Shown here piece by piece: positions 63,628-64,000 of a stretch of 64,000 nt of DNA (positions are counted from its first letter, which is position 1; every line of letters begins with the position of its first letter). This DNA is from Sphaerisporangium aureirubrum (GTDB taxonomy: Bacteria; Actinomycetota; Actinomycetes; Streptosporangiales; Streptosporangiaceae). The translations under genes were made by a program, and so were the position numbers. The notes beneath the pieces were generated by a model, which was not told the origin of the DNA, did no database searches, and was given only the letters and a program-made list of their open reading frames with translations. The DNA lies in NCBI RefSeq assembly GCF_042658925.1, contig NZ_JBHSRF010000020.1:1-64000 (forward strand). Direction: 5' to 3'.

Positions 63628-64000
63628 TCATGAGCTGTTAGGGCCTGCGATGCCCAGGGAGCGGAGCTCCTCGTCAAGGGTGCGGACGTGCTTGTTGGCC
63701 GCCCACGGCTGGAGGTGGACGCGAGCCTGCCGCACGGAGTCCACGAGCCGGCCGGAGCTGTGCCTGATGGTGATCTGCGCCGCGTCACGGATCCTGTCGA
63801 CGGCGCCGGGGATCTCACGTTTCCGGGTGAGCGCCTCGGCGTAGTGGAGTAGGGCATGCCCTCGCGCGAGGTTGAGGGTCGTCGGCGCAGCCAGCGTGCG
63901 CGCGACGGAACCGATCGCTTCATCGGGCCGCCCCCAGTAGAGCTGGCAATCCGCGGCGCTGGCCTGCACTTGGCCGATCGTCCACCAGTACAGGTACGCG
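63628..64000 (-). CDS. C-terminal part of a TPR-like protein, cut by the window
   Basis: The frame stays open to the right edge (beginning AYLYWWTIGQVQASAADC), so only the last ~124 residues are seen. They are helical with TPR-like periodicity: CQLYWGRPDEAIGSVARTL, ARGHALLHYAEALTRKREIPGAVDRI, and a final VRTLDEELRSLG. This resembles the C-terminal sensor region of actinobacterial XRE-type helix-turn-helix regulators, but the DNA-binding part is outside the window, so the regulator label is inference. It is convergent with the NRPS. Confidence 0.65.
   Translation of the reverse strand, partial: AYLYWWTIGQVQASAADCQLYWGRPDEAIGSVARTLAAPTTLNLARGHALLHYAEALTRKREIPGAVDRIRDAAQITIRHSSGRLVDSVRQARVHLQPWAANKHVRTLDEELRSLGIAGPNSS

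Overview
The window is high-GC, gene-dense DNA from an actinomycete. A Streptosporangiales-like genus is my guess from gene content, but nothing here fixes the genus. It is built around two blocks of giant non-ribosomal peptide synthetase (NRPS) genes at the ends. Between them lie a lower-GC accessory block, several regulators and an ABC exporter.

Left end (1-13.4 kb): the 3' part of an NRPS gene with three complete C-A-PCP modules and a terminal thioesterase. It is followed by a lipoprotein with a duplicated Cys motif and an OmpR-type response regulator/HAMP histidine kinase pair. The A-domain pockets read as Phe, 4-hydroxyphenylglycine (Hpg) and one unassigned residue. The gene enters from beyond base 1.

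Middle-left (13.4-25.8 kb): an FxSxx-COOH (Fxs) RiPP-type system. A 33-codon precursor ends in FNSSI. It is followed by the radical SAM/SPASM maturase FxsB, an AAC(3)-like acetyltransferase, the TIR-like protein FxsC, and a large ATPase/TIR-like/NB-ARC/TPR protein that overlaps fxsC. After a convergent alpha/beta hydrolase come a tandem TrkA-N/RyR protein and a small SLOG-type protein, both families linked to nucleotide-derived signals. FxsB keeps its radical SAM cysteines, but its C-terminal domain has GGLRS where I expect HExxH.

Middle (26-37.3 kb): a leftward operon of a protein-isoaspartate-type methyltransferase and an acyl-CoA-synthetase-like enzyme; a DUF6461-like protein; a membrane-tethered periplasmic-binding-protein fold; a NarL-type two-component system divergent from an ABC exporter (ATPase plus two permeases, one with an inserted beta-sandwich domain); and a stand-alone ParB-like protein.

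Right end (37.9-64 kb): an AfsR/SARP-type regulator is divergent from two NRPS genes. The first is C-A-PCP-E three times and the second is C-A-PCP-E twice, with no thioesterase. Three of their five C domains have lost both histidines of HHxxxDG and share the pattern [YF][RQ]G[VL]CDG. A strong hairpin separates the two genes. A partial, probably regulatory gene runs off the right edge on the minus strand.

Taken together, the right-hand NRPS pair could build an all-D pentapeptide segment containing Orn-like residues and a Thr-like residue. It would need further modules or an off-loading enzyme. The thioesterase-ended NRPS on the left may or may not belong to the same pathway. No MbtH, Hpg-biosynthesis or tailoring oxygenase gene is visible, so the cluster or clusters must extend beyond the window.
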